Part shown: positions 38,045 through 50,400 of the stretch, in pieces
How the letters are laid out: each line of letters starts with the position of its first letter
Position numbering within the stretch: the first letter of the stretch is position 1
Origin: Parelaphostrongylus tenuis
Taxonomy: Eukaryota; Nematoda; Chromadorea; Rhabditida; Metastrongylidae
NCBI GenBank assembly: GCA_019055375.1
Contig: JAHQIW010004633.1
Coordinates: 310,001 to 374,000 of the forward strand
Direction: 5' to 3'
Length of the DNA: 64,000 nucleotides
The notes under the pieces: generated by a model
The model's database searches: none
The model's input: the letters and a program-made list of their open reading frames with translations, nothing else
Told to the model about the DNA's origin: nothing
Position numbers and translations under genes: made by a program

Positions 38045-38760
38045 TTGACACAACCGTTATCACACCATCGTTTTGTGCACGACATCGTCATATTTCCAAA
38101 AAGTACAAGTAAAGCGGAGACTCTGCTCGATGAACTCAACGAAGCGGGAAAAAGATAGGGCTATGCTTAAATATGACGAAGACACAGTTTATGAAGAAAT
38201 CATTTTGCGAAAGTGAGCAATTCGAATTACATGGTTTTCTAATTAAGGAGAGCACCTCGTGCTTGTGCCTTGGACGTTTGATGAACATGGAGAACAACAT
38301 GGAGGAGGAACTATACAAAAGAAGAAGTTCAGCATTAGACGCATCGGGCCTTCAAAAGAAGCCACCGATCAGTTAGCGGACTCCAACCTCCGTATTCACC
38401 TTTTAACTCGACAGTCCTCCCAGCGCTCTATTATGCGGCAGGAACGTGGGCTGATACCTCGATTACGTCAAGACTACTGCGAACAACTCACAGAGCGCTC
38501 CAGTGATGTCTTCTAGGATCTAGTCGGCACTTATAACATCTAGCCGGCTTGCGCAGCTCAGATCTCCGGGATTTTTCTCACATTCGTGATCCAGAATGTA
38601 CATCGACAGCTAGACACGGACGAGCCGGTTATTTAGAAAGAAGATCAGGCGACAGATGGAGGTATAGAATAGTGGAGTAGACACCAAGAGAATGCAAGCG
38701 TCTTCTTGGAATTCCACCCAAACGGTGAACGGACGTACATGCGGTTAACGTCAACCATGC
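38045..38760 (+). mobile_element. Fragment of a second RTE subfamily, many stops
   Basis: Conceptual frames give FVHDIVIFPKSTSKAETLLD, then pieces matching the RT thumb (MNMEN, STVLPALYYAAGTWADT, TTHRAL). It has the same order as the thumb of the 16-19 kb element but is clearly a different, older lineage. It lies upstream of the PICK1 gene. Several in-frame stops and frame changes make it non-functional. Confidence 0.65.
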
Positions 38761-39657
38761 GCAGATGGCTACGAGTTTGGATTACGGAATGAGCCTCTCG
38801 TACATCACCATTCTAACACACCACCACCATGGGCGACAGTAGTGCAAGAGGGAAGCGAATGGAAACTATGCTAAAGACTCACACCACCAGTGAAGACGGG
38901 CCGTTTGAGTATCCAAGTATCCATATGACCTCTCGCCCAACCCTTTACGAATACTCCTGTCCGTGCGGTTCCGGATGTGTTAATACATTCTCACATGGAC
39001 GAGGGGCCGCTACAGCATCTACGTTGAGAAACCTACTGATTGTTCAAAAGAAGCCTAGTAGTTTTACTCGTCGCTAGAGAGTCATAGTGCTCTCCGTTCA
39101 CAATCTACGCATAGAGATCGTTGCAGGGCTTAAAACAACTGTGTCAAGTGGAGAACGGGTTTACTGTGCTGCTCGTGTGTCGTTAGCTAAAATGAAGAGC
39201 ACCTGCATCCGATTCTTTGAAGGGTACGCTTATGTGTGCCACTTTGATTTAGTCATTTTACTATTGTTAGATTAGCGTGAATATTCGAAGTGATTACATT
39301 TTTAGGCAAAAAAACAACTGCACTTTTTCTAATATCCATTCAGGAACAAAATAATCACAACTCTCGCAAATGAAATGGTTGTTGTTATCTCTAGATCGAT
39401 GTCATGGGTTTGATAATCAAAATTATTCTCTCTTATTTCCAACAATCTCCAACCCTTTAACATTAACTTCTTTTTTGCTGTTTCTCAGAGGTTTAGTAAT
39501 CATTTGATAGTTTAAAATGAAAATTTTGACCGACTCGAAAGCGAAGTGGTATTTTTGCTGAAGTGTTAAAACGAGAAAGTCACCTAAATATGGGCTTTCA
39601 TATGTACAGTGAGTTGGCAACAATCACGCGCAATTCAACGTGAAATAGTTCATCACT

Positions 39658-41230
39658 ATGGAAGAAGACAGACTGGGAATGCGTATTTTGTCGGAAACAA
39701 TCGAAATAGTGAAGGACGAGAAAGGATTAGTTGGCATCTCGATAGGTAAAATTTTATTAGAATAAACAAAGCAACACATCAAGTGAATTTCATCTAAGCA
39801 TCGTTCAGTTTTTTGTATTCGTTAAGAAGTCATAGATTCTGAAAGAAGAGGAACTTTCTTAGCATCTGAATCAATGTGTGTGGTGCACTAGACAAAAGAT
39901 ACACATCTCATTTCAGGTGGTGGCTATCCCTATTGCCCTTGTGTATATGTGGTACAAATATTCGATAAGTCTCCAGCACAAGCTGATAGCAGGTATACTA
40001 TAATCGTTCTAAGTAAACATTTATATCTAATTTACGGTACAAAACTTTTCGATTCGCTATCAGGAATATAAAAATGTTATAATTCAATGAGTGTCAAACT
40101 CACTTGACTGAGTAAATGCGAAATTAGTAGTTACTATATATTACTAATTCATCAACTGTCAAAAACAGTATGATTTTTAAACCAAGGTGCAGGGGTTGAA
40201 AGGCCGAGTGGTTAATGACGTTGTGTATGAGAAAGTAATATGACAAGAAAGGCTCGATGTCCTCATCCATCACTCTCGCAGTCAGTTGAGGAACACCTCA
40301 AGGGATCTTTTAGTTCGGCAACTTTTGAGCTTGAAAGGAGCAACCAGACTCCCGCGGCATCATAAAAATGAATTTTCCAGGCAGCAGCAAAGTGAAAGTT
40401 CAAAAATCTTCGCAGGAAATGCGAGGAAAAGAATGATTGAAGGAGGTGCTGAAATCCGAAACGGATAGTAGAATAAATGAAATAAAGCTAAATTACATGA
40501 TGCTCAAGGAAAAAGAAGATCTCCTGTATCTTATAAAAACCCTACATTGATCGAAATTTAGTCACCTACTGCATCAGCACATTTACGACATTTACGACAA
40601 CGTAGATTGATATTAATTCACACCAGCACGTGAACGATTGATCTTTAACAAGGAAATACGTTAACTTGCATTGAATATTATATTTCTCTGTTGCACAAGT
40701 TTTTTGTGCGTATTAAGAGCCTATTACTGATGAGGGGAGCGTAAAGATGAACTCACTATACTTCAAGTTAGACACTTAAAAAGGGATTTTGTTAGGATAG
40801 GGCGGTGATTCGTTGACAGCACTCGTACAGTTGCACTTTGGTGTAGATGTACATGCACTTACACACACAGTTCTGCAGTAGTAGTTAATAACTTTCAATT
40901 AATCGGTACTAATTAAATTGATATTTTGACTTTTTTGCACAGCACATAATGCTTTTTCCAATGACTTATTCCATTGCCATATGGGCAACTGGGCCACTGG
41001 TTGCTTATGTCAGCGAACTGAATTGGCTGATTTCATCAGCTGATAACTTGCTTTTTTATATGCTTGGTGAAAGAGATGCGTCATGTGTCGTCAACATCGT
41101 TCTCATGTTCTGTTTATCCTTCTATTTCCCTGCTCGTGAACTCATTTTCCTTTTGAATCTGCGCTCGCCAATCAAATCGATCTTCTCTGCACAAAGGAAC
41201 CAACAAGGACAAACTCATACGTCATTTTTG

Positions 41231-41266
<36 letters not shown>

Positions 41267-41415
41267 ATATATATGTATGTATATATATATGTATATGTAT
41301 ATATATATGTATATATATGTATATATATGTGTATGTATGTATATATGTGTATGTATATGTATATGTATATATATATGTATATGTATATATATATGTATAT
41401 ATATATGTATACGTA

Positions 41416-41459
<44 letters not shown>

Positions 41460-44400
41460 TTTCCTCATTCATCAGTTTCGGAAGGCGAAACGAGCCGCAC
41501 GTCTGATTACGGAATCTTCGCTACCGGTTAAACGCCATAGCTGTGGATGTGCAATGTAGTTGCTTCAATGCACGGCTGGAACGGCTTGAGACCGCATCCT
41601 CCTTCAACACTTCCACATTTGTGATCATGCTGAATTTTCAATAACTTTGACCTTGTCGATCAGAAGAGTTCTTAAACTTGGTTACAAATACTTTCCAGGA
41701 AATTTGAAATAAAATCTGAACCCTTAGATTGAACAAACTGATTACGTTAGGTGCCAGCGCATATTTTTTCCCATGATGTTGTGCTGAATGAAATCCTGCT
41801 CGTTTAACTTCTGTTGTGTTTGAAACGCTACAAACCTTCACCAACGATTGAAAGCAAAGCGTACGTTTTAGCGGTTCCAGAATATCGGGCTTCAGCTTCA
41901 TATAGCCTAAAAAATTTTGGAGCCATCGATTGATTGATCTGAAATCTTGTTCTGTGCATCTTTTTCTGACTTAAAAATGGACTTTTTTTACCAAAAAAAA
42001 AGCCGAGCCGAAAAATAGGGAACGAGGAACATCCGTCTCCGTTCCCCCTTTTTTTCGACTCGACGTTATCCCTGCTCTAACGCATGCAACAGAAACTTGG
42101 TCATTACGTAAACACGATCACTTGGCGTTATTAAACGCGCAGTCGAGATGTTGCAGCTATCCTACCTCGCAAATGAAAGGAAGGATTTGAAGTTCTGACC
42201 TACTCATCGATCGAAGGTCATAGATGCTGTTTTATACGCCAAGCTATGGAAGATAAGTTGAGTCGAACAAGATGCGTTTTAACAACAACCCATGGGCGAG
42301 CGCTCCACATAAAAAACTTAGAAGAAAGATAACCCACTGACTGGGCCACTCTTGCACGTGACAGGAAAAAATAGAAGTGTTGCTGGTGCCTGCTCGAGTT
42401 ACTCGACGATCAACGGGGCGGCAGGTGATACAGATGATTTTCAAATAAATATTGATTTCAATGCGCATCTGAAGGAGACACATGAATGATGCGGTTTAAA
42501 TGATGGTCAGCTGCGCTGTAATTGAACGATTTGAAATGATGGAAGTGATTATCATCATAATTATCGGTCCATAAACGTTACTTGTAATGGTTACTTATAT
42601 ATCTATTGAACGGTCGATATAGTTGTACATAGAAAACTCTCCTATAAGCCTGTCAAAAGTTCAGATCCTGAAGAACAGTGATTACTGGTTGATGATTAGG
42701 ATTATCGGAAACCAGAGTCGCTGATTGTATTGCTAGATCTAGTTAAGTCTATAAAAATTAACCCGTTTGCGTAGGTCTAGGTTCTTCTGAATACACCCGA
42801 TTGGTTGCAATTTTTTGCCAGACAACACTTCACAAAATTTTTCAACCATTCAATGGCTCGGGAAACATCGATCTTCAACACTGGATTTGATTCTTGGACA
42901 GGTCCTATCATCGTGCTATACCAAAAAAAAAAAATCAAATATGCGTTCCTTTTCAGAAGTAGTTAGCCGACTGCTAAATTTCGCAAGTGGCTCCTTATTG
43001 TCTATTAAGTTGAGATGATAGGAACACTTTACCGCTACAAAATATAAGATATTGCCAAGAAGATTTCCACAACGGTTTTTTGCATGAGGAACGCCTATGC
43101 ATCTTGAATATCCGCAGTTTTCAAAGTATAAACTACACTCTTACAGAAGAACATATTACCAACACTTAATGAACATTTCGCCTACATGTTAGAGTGTAAC
43201 TCGAAAATATATTTTTGCAATGTGCGACTTCTAAAACTTTTTATTTTATTACGTAGCTGGAGTAAGCTCAGAGAAAGTGTGTAATCAACATTGTGTTTGA
43301 TGATTCTGTAAAAAAAGAATATTCTCATTTTCTACTTTATATCTTATCGGTGTTGTAAACCTTCTTCTTATAATGTTCATGTAGGAATAGATAAGCCATA
43401 CAATCACCAACAAGCAACAACAATTTTTTATTCAATTTGCACCACTCAACAGCATAGAATCACTCTTGTTGCATAGAATATGTGCTTTCGATGCATGACC
43501 AAAATTAGTACATCCTGAAACAATTGAAAGTTAGAGCGTTTCGAAATAATCAACAGTTTTTATTCACTCAGAAACTCGAATATCTAGAGCGCCTACACGG
43601 ATCGTTTTTCTTATGGACAGTATTGAAACAATTAGAACGATCGTGCTACTCAAAAGACTACGTAGTACACACATGTCTCACCTTCTTTCGAGCATCAACA
43701 ATCATTCTTATCAATTTTCTCTATCATTCAATACAACATACATTTTCCTGGACTAAGTGTTACCTTTTAGATAACGAAGACAGTTGTCGAATACACTAAC
43801 AGTCTTCTGATAGGTAGTTTATATGCACGTGTTACTAATTTCAATAAATTCCATCTTCTACTCAAGATTGTTGTAGATTCTCCAGGCGTACATCAAACTT
43901 GTTTGCGTGACTAAGTAGGCGAACAGACGTTTGTACCTGAACTATTATATTAATGGATTTGAAATAATAAAAGGGGAAATTGTACTTACCATTTGAATTT
44001 TTTTCAACAATGCTGCAATATAAGAGACTGTGAAATTATGGAGGAATTAGGAATTGTGAAGCGGCTACCAAGTAGTCGTGAATCGACACCGGTATTCTCC
44101 TCCATTAGTTGAGAGTCTTTGCGTTGGCAGAGTCATCGAGTGTGGCAGCAATCCCTGTTTCTGGGTAAAGCGGCAAGAGTACTCGAAGCGGTGATCAAGC
44201 CGCACCTAAATTTTAGATCCTAAAGGAAGTTCTAGCCCAGTACACTGGAGGATGACTTAGCACCCCAGCGTACATAGCATTCGCCTGCTCGCTATATATA
44301 TTTTGTTTGGTCTACGAACAGCTACTAAATGGCGGTCATGATAGTTTGTAGGAGTCGACCGGTTTCTAGCATGTGAGCATTACGGCGCCCCAATCACCTG

Positions 44401-47317
44401 TCCTTTGGTCGCCAGATGGTGCACTTTTGAGCACCGTTTCTTCCTTCTTCCTCTTTGATCACTCACCAAATACATCGTCGTTGTGTTCTTGGCCATCGTG
44501 TGAGCCACTATCACCGCAGCCTTGAGCTTAGGCGATCATGTTGTTGCACATGGTGCTACCTGATTGATCACCGATGTCCTCATCAGCACTGCTTGCGAGC
44601 AAGCGAGAGATTCTCGTCTCTAGTTCTTTGTCTTCACACATGACGCCACTGGAAATGAGTTTTTAACAACTACAAACAGCGTACCAAGTTGTAGTGGAAT
44701 GTGAAACAGCGGTTTGTAGGGCGATATTGCTTACTCGATCAACCTTGTTAAAGGTTGATAACTGATGGCTATGATAGAGAGACGCTGAAGAACGAGTGAC
44801 GGGTGCCCTGGTGGTTTAATGGTAGCACCAGTCCCTGGTATGAGTAGAACGCGGTTCCAACTCCTTCCTGAGGTCGTTTTCTTGTTTACCACTTAAATTT
44901 CTTAGGTATATTTGGAACATCATAACACTGAGAATTAGCAGTGAAACCATAGGAAATCTTGACTTATTTAAGTACAATGGCTGTCACTTTGATTGGGTTT
45001 ATCGAGTGATATTGCTTACCCGAGCAGACCTGTTAAAGGTTGGTGGCTGATATCTATGATTGAGAGATACTGAAGAACGTGGTGTGTAAGAGGTAGCTTC
45101 GGTGGTGTAGTGGTAGCACTCGACACCGGTATGGGTGAAACACGGGATAAACTCTCATTTGAAGTCAATTTTTTGTTCACCACTCAAATCTCTTAGAAAA
45201 TGAGACTGTTCAAATATCTTGAAAAGGGAAACTAAAACTATTCGCTTACAAGACGAACCGTAACTGTGTTTCTGCTTACTCGTCTTATTTGGAGGCGATG
45301 GATCGAGTCGATTGTCCACAGTCGTTCGTCCTCGTGTCTCTTCGTCCTAGTTATCGTTTTAGTCGAAGCTTCTTCTGTGGAGCATCGCTCGAATGAAGAA
45401 CCCCGCTCGGCGGTATTCTTTTATATAGGACGCTCGATAGTTGATAGTGATTGTCGACTGATAATATCTCCTTTTCACGTCAACAGTACATCTTGTTATA
45501 ATCGGTATAAGCACAATCACCTCTCAGCGCAATAATTACTTGTTTCTCGTCTTGTTCAAACGTAATCACTGTGGTATACATATGTTTGCACCTGACAGAA
45601 CACTTCATATCTTAAGTTTGGAGGAACGAGCAATCTAACTTTACATTTTGCTGTTGTTCAAAACGTTTCACTTGAACTATTTATTTAGGCAAACATCTTT
45701 TTACAGCTATTACGAACACTTTCACATTAGTTTGCGAAGAAGTGGTCCTTCTTACAACGACTTTATTATAATCTCTCACAATAATATATACGTTACACTT
45801 ATGATAAACACCCATTACCAGCAACTTCTAAATGCTTCAGATGCTTGCAGAATACTCAAATTCATCACGGAATATCACCGTCGAACCGTTGCTCGTCGAG
45901 TGTCTCGAGTGGGCATCAGCGAAATTTCCACCTTACCCTATCGCAAGCGGGGTAACCCAGTGGGTTGTCTTCACGACGAATTCTAACCCATATAATATAC
46001 ATCGTTCAAAATACGCATTGTTCAGCATATCTTGTAGCAAATGCGAAATCACTACGTTTTTCGAATCTTGTTTAATAACCAATCTTTTGGATGTCGTTCA
46101 AGGACAGATGTATACACCTAAACTGTGGGTAAAGTTCGTAAGCCGAAACAAGGAACAAGTGGGCAATTTACACTATTTAGTGGTTCTCCTGAAATACGAT
46201 TGATGGTGATTGAATTTATCGCATAAGTGTCCGACTTTCTTTTTTCGCCCGTACCACCTACTTATATAATTCATGCAGGGCAGGAATTACCCTCAAAGGT
46301 ATAAGAGCAGAAGATTAATCATCAGAGGCAGGTAGCAGACGCTATTCCGAGCGGTACGGGTTTGAGTATACTTCCCACACGATGCGGAGGTTGAAGATAA
46401 ATTCGGCATTAATTGTTACTCTATAACATAGGGCCTAGAGAACATTTGCTTGGAGTGCAGCCTATGTGTACTCTTCAATGTATATCTTCAGTCGAACCGT
46501 GAAAATGAATATTTTTCTAGTCAGTCACTGAATTGTTCACTTCGCAAAAAGAAAAAAAAGAAGAAGTTCCACGTCAGTAAAGAGAGTAGCAAATTGGCAT
46601 ATAGAGGACCTCTAGATGGCGCAAGTACGATATAGTGTATTCTAGCGCACTAGACAATCACCGTACTTCAGATCTGAAAAAAAAACTTCTTTGCTACAGC
46701 ATTTTTCTCAAGAGCACAGGAATTTTTTTGGGGCAGTAAACCTCACGCCTAATCAACCGACCAACTGACGATGTTTTGAAGGCTGATCTCGTGTGAAAAT
46801 ACGCATCACATTATACATTATAATACATTACATCACATTACATTGCATCGCATTACATTAAATTACATTATCCATTATATAATCCAGAGAATTTCCAAAA
46901 TCAGAAACATAGTAATTAGCTGATGATGCTACTTGTACTTTTACTTCCTCAATAATTGCTGGTCAAAGCTTTTAAAATGTTGCAAGTCATTTTTGAAAAT
47001 AGAGTAATTTCCCTCTGCGCTGTTGCATTCGATTAGTTCTTAGTTTGTATTCTGTTTGGAATAATTAAGAAAATCGGGTATATTCATTTAAAGGATCCGA
47101 GCAGGAGATGAAATAGTGGCGGTTAACGGAATCTCTGTCAAGGGCGAGCGAAAATCGACAGTTGCTCAATTGATCCAGTGCAGCACTAATCCCGTGAAGG
47201 TATTTACTCCGTCTAGAGAATCGACAGAACATTATATATATATATATATATATATACATATGTATGTGTATGTATATATACAGATATATAGATATAAACT
47301 TCCATCCACGTTTATAT

Positions 47318-47358
<41 letters not shown>

Positions 47359-47408
47359 CATGTAAAAATGCAAATGTACGTACATATGGGCATGTGTCAA
47401 TATGTGCA

Positions 47409-47448
<40 letters not shown>

Positions 47449-50400
47449 GAGTATACAAAGATACTGGTGCCGTTTAGTACACTCAAGACCCTGTTTCCAC
47501 TCCGCTTTAAGTCAGTCAATCTGCCAACGATTCTGAGTTTCAAAATCATCATTGCAATGAGCTCCAAATAGCTCACTACCTTTGATGTGCAATAGATGGC
47601 CCCTACCAACAATGAAAATCCGAGAAAGCTTAACCTGACCTTCACAGTATTGCGGAATGAATCAGCTTTACCATTATTCAACGCTTTCATGGAAAAGGGC
47701 TAATATCTTTAGTATTCGAGCGCCTTTATGGATTCGAGCATGAGAGAACGAGGTGAATGAAGGAAGTGATGAATGCGTTCACTAGGTGATGCTGAGAGGT
47801 GTAAAATATAGCGGAAAACAAATTAAAAACGCGATAAGCTATTAGATGAGGACTTTTTGCTTCAGAAACGTCATTACTCACTTAGATACTCCAATTTCTT
47901 GTCTCCATGAAGAGCTATGCAAGCTGCGACACTTTTTTCGCTTGACTGATATAGGTTTGAGTGGCTTAGCAGAGATTTCCTTTATGAAGTTTCAACATAT
48001 CATGAATGGACGTTGACGTTAGGTCATCACAGTGACGGTAAAACAGTTTTCTGAGAGTGTAGAAATATTTTATAAAATTGAACACTAAATCCTCCGGCAA
48101 CACAAATAAAGTTCAAAGATATTTCGGTTTTATATGAAGCATAATGCCTTTATTTCGAGTGCTTTGTTTAGACCACTCTCAAATTTCAATAGATCCTTTC
48201 ATTATCATTTGAGCCAAACGTTCTTCTTCGATGACTCTCTGAAAGGGAGTAGAGCTCCCGAGAGAACTGACTATAAAAAAATCGAAAGACGACGGGCTGT
48301 GCCCGACTGACGAGTCTGTTAGGACGAAACACGTGAATCGGGCTGTGCAGGAGCCCTTACCAGACCACATGACAAGTTGGCTCAAATAATAATGAAGCAT
48401 AATGTTTAATGAAGACATTCTGAGAACTAGCACTTTGTTGTTTGCACATTTTGCGACTCGAAACAAATACACCGCTGTAGACACCTTGTTTGGGTCACCC
48501 AATAAGCCTATAAAAATAACCTTAGACACTAGTGGTGTGATTGGAAAAGGTGCCGTTTAATGAGCGCATGTTCCTGGTTAGACCATGCACTGGGCCATCA
48601 AGCCTCCTTACTTTACGTGGTCGTGAAAATCTTTCCGTTCCACAAGTCAGAAGAACGTTCATCATGTTTATGCCAGGATAGGCCTTCAAAGGCGAAAATC
48701 TTGTTGACCAGCATGCAGTGATCGTAGAAAAGGTAACCGAATTTGCTCGCGATTTTGGGAGGCATTGTGGATGGTGGATACGAAAAAAAGAATTGAATAA
48801 AAGAGGTGCTGGGATGCGCACAATATACGTAAAAAGGGATCATAAAAAATTGAACTGATTTGAAAGAGTTATGATGACGACAAATTTACAATTACAATCA
48901 TGTGATCCTGTTTTATATCATAGCAGTGGAGCTAATTTTAGATCACCATCAACAAAATAGAGGCTGATTCTTCGAAAGGAAAAACGCTGGATATTATGAT
49001 GAAGAAAATCAAACACAAGGTTAGGAGCTTTCAGTTTTGTGCGTGTATTGTATTTTGATGCTAAAAGCACTTCAGATTGTCGAGTTTATGGACACAGATT
49101 CTGCGGATGCGTTGGGCCTTTCGAGAGCCATTCTGTGCAACGATCCGTTACTGAAAAAGATGAAGGTCGGTGATAATGCTGAGAATGCTCGATAGGTAGT
49201 TTTTGCAACTGCTTTTTTAGATTCTCGAAGACAACACTTTGCTTTACCGCAATATGATTGCATATTTTGAAGATCTCTTCTATTTACAAGAGAAAGTTAG
49301 TCACTATCAAAAAGGTAAGTTGTGATTTTTTCTAGCCGTCATCGTGCACTGAATTGTGAAAATCTGTCTTCTTCTGAACAATGCGATACTTCTTTAATCA
49401 TGACTTGCAACAAGGCTGATGTGCCAAATCCATCATCTAAGCCTTTCTATGCCGTTCAATCACAGTGTCAGTTGAAAATCAGATGAATTCAATAACTGGT
49501 GACTATTTTTTGGAGTGGCAAATAATTTTTTGATATCGTTATTTAGTTTTTTCGGTTTACAAAAGTGGCTAATAGCTTTGAGAGAGTTCAAGGGGCTTGA
49601 AAATGGTTTTCAAGACTCTAACTACTGCATCAACGGGCATTAGGGTGATAATTAAGCCATAAGGAAACTTCAATACTCATCAGAGCTTTGACAGTGATTA
49701 CCCTATCAAATCATTCAAATATCAGCTTAGGACGTTATTAGAGGTTTAGCTGCAGTAAGAAAACGATACCTAAAGAGATCCCTTCTTTATCAATTAGTAA
49801 TTATTACTTAGGACATATAAAGATGGAATTTTATCCACCAGGTTTCCGATGTTACTATTACTAAAATAGGTATATATAGGAATTTAAAGGCGCAAAAATT
49901 GTAGATAAATTGGCAATCTGCTATTATACTGATCAAGAAAGACTGAGGCGGTATATCTTTACTGATGAAACTTTCTCTAGAATTTGGAGATGTATTCTGT
50001 GAATTGGCGGCCCACGAGGCACATGCGAACGCTAATGAGGCCTTCACGGAATTCGGCGTCGCTCACCGTCGTCTGAGTAAAAAACAAGCAAGTTTCTTTT
50101 GAGAAGAGTTTCGCTTGAGGGAGCTAAAGACTTCCAAATGTCAGATGTGTTACTGTCTTACTATAAACTAAGAATTTTCATATAATTTTTGCCTGAGAAG
50201 TTAGTGCATAGTCATATTGGGTAAAGTACATCCTCGTTAAAGTATTTCAAGTAATAAAATGATGTGGTGTTTAGGTTCGTTTAAAAAAACTTCAAAAGAA
50301 ACCTGCTTATTATAGAACGATTCACTGAACAATTTGAGGCCACTTATTGCCGACCTTGTCACTTATGTCGATAAAGTTGTGCCCGATACACAGCTCACTC

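Larger units (their letters stand above)
33640..39657. other. Divergent intergenic region between drp-1 and the PICK1 gene
   Basis: Promoters of both genes should lie here, but no element can be assigned by eye. Contents are pseudo-tRNAs, a GA tract, the TTAA-flanked MITE, a SINE-like unit and an RTE fragment; a 97-residue frame at 36969-37262 has no recognised domain. Confidence 0.45.
39993..47093. other. PICK1 intron 2 (7.1 kb)
   Basis: Bounded by GTATAC and TTTAAAG in matching phase. Contains microsatellite, two RTE fragments, SINE-like family B pair and a pseudo-tRNA. A frame at 40949-41230 (hydrophobic, 90-odd residues before the TA repeat) is unrecognised; it could be a spurious frame or an old exon. 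Confidence 0.6.

Noticed and set aside
40949..41230. Hydrophobic frame starting [12 protein letters not shown], possible membrane protein
   Set aside because: Runs into the microsatellite, has no recognised family and lies inside a PICK1 intron; support is too weak to call a gene.
41172..41559. Long Tyr-Ile frames in several phases
   Set aside because: Produced by the TA microsatellite.
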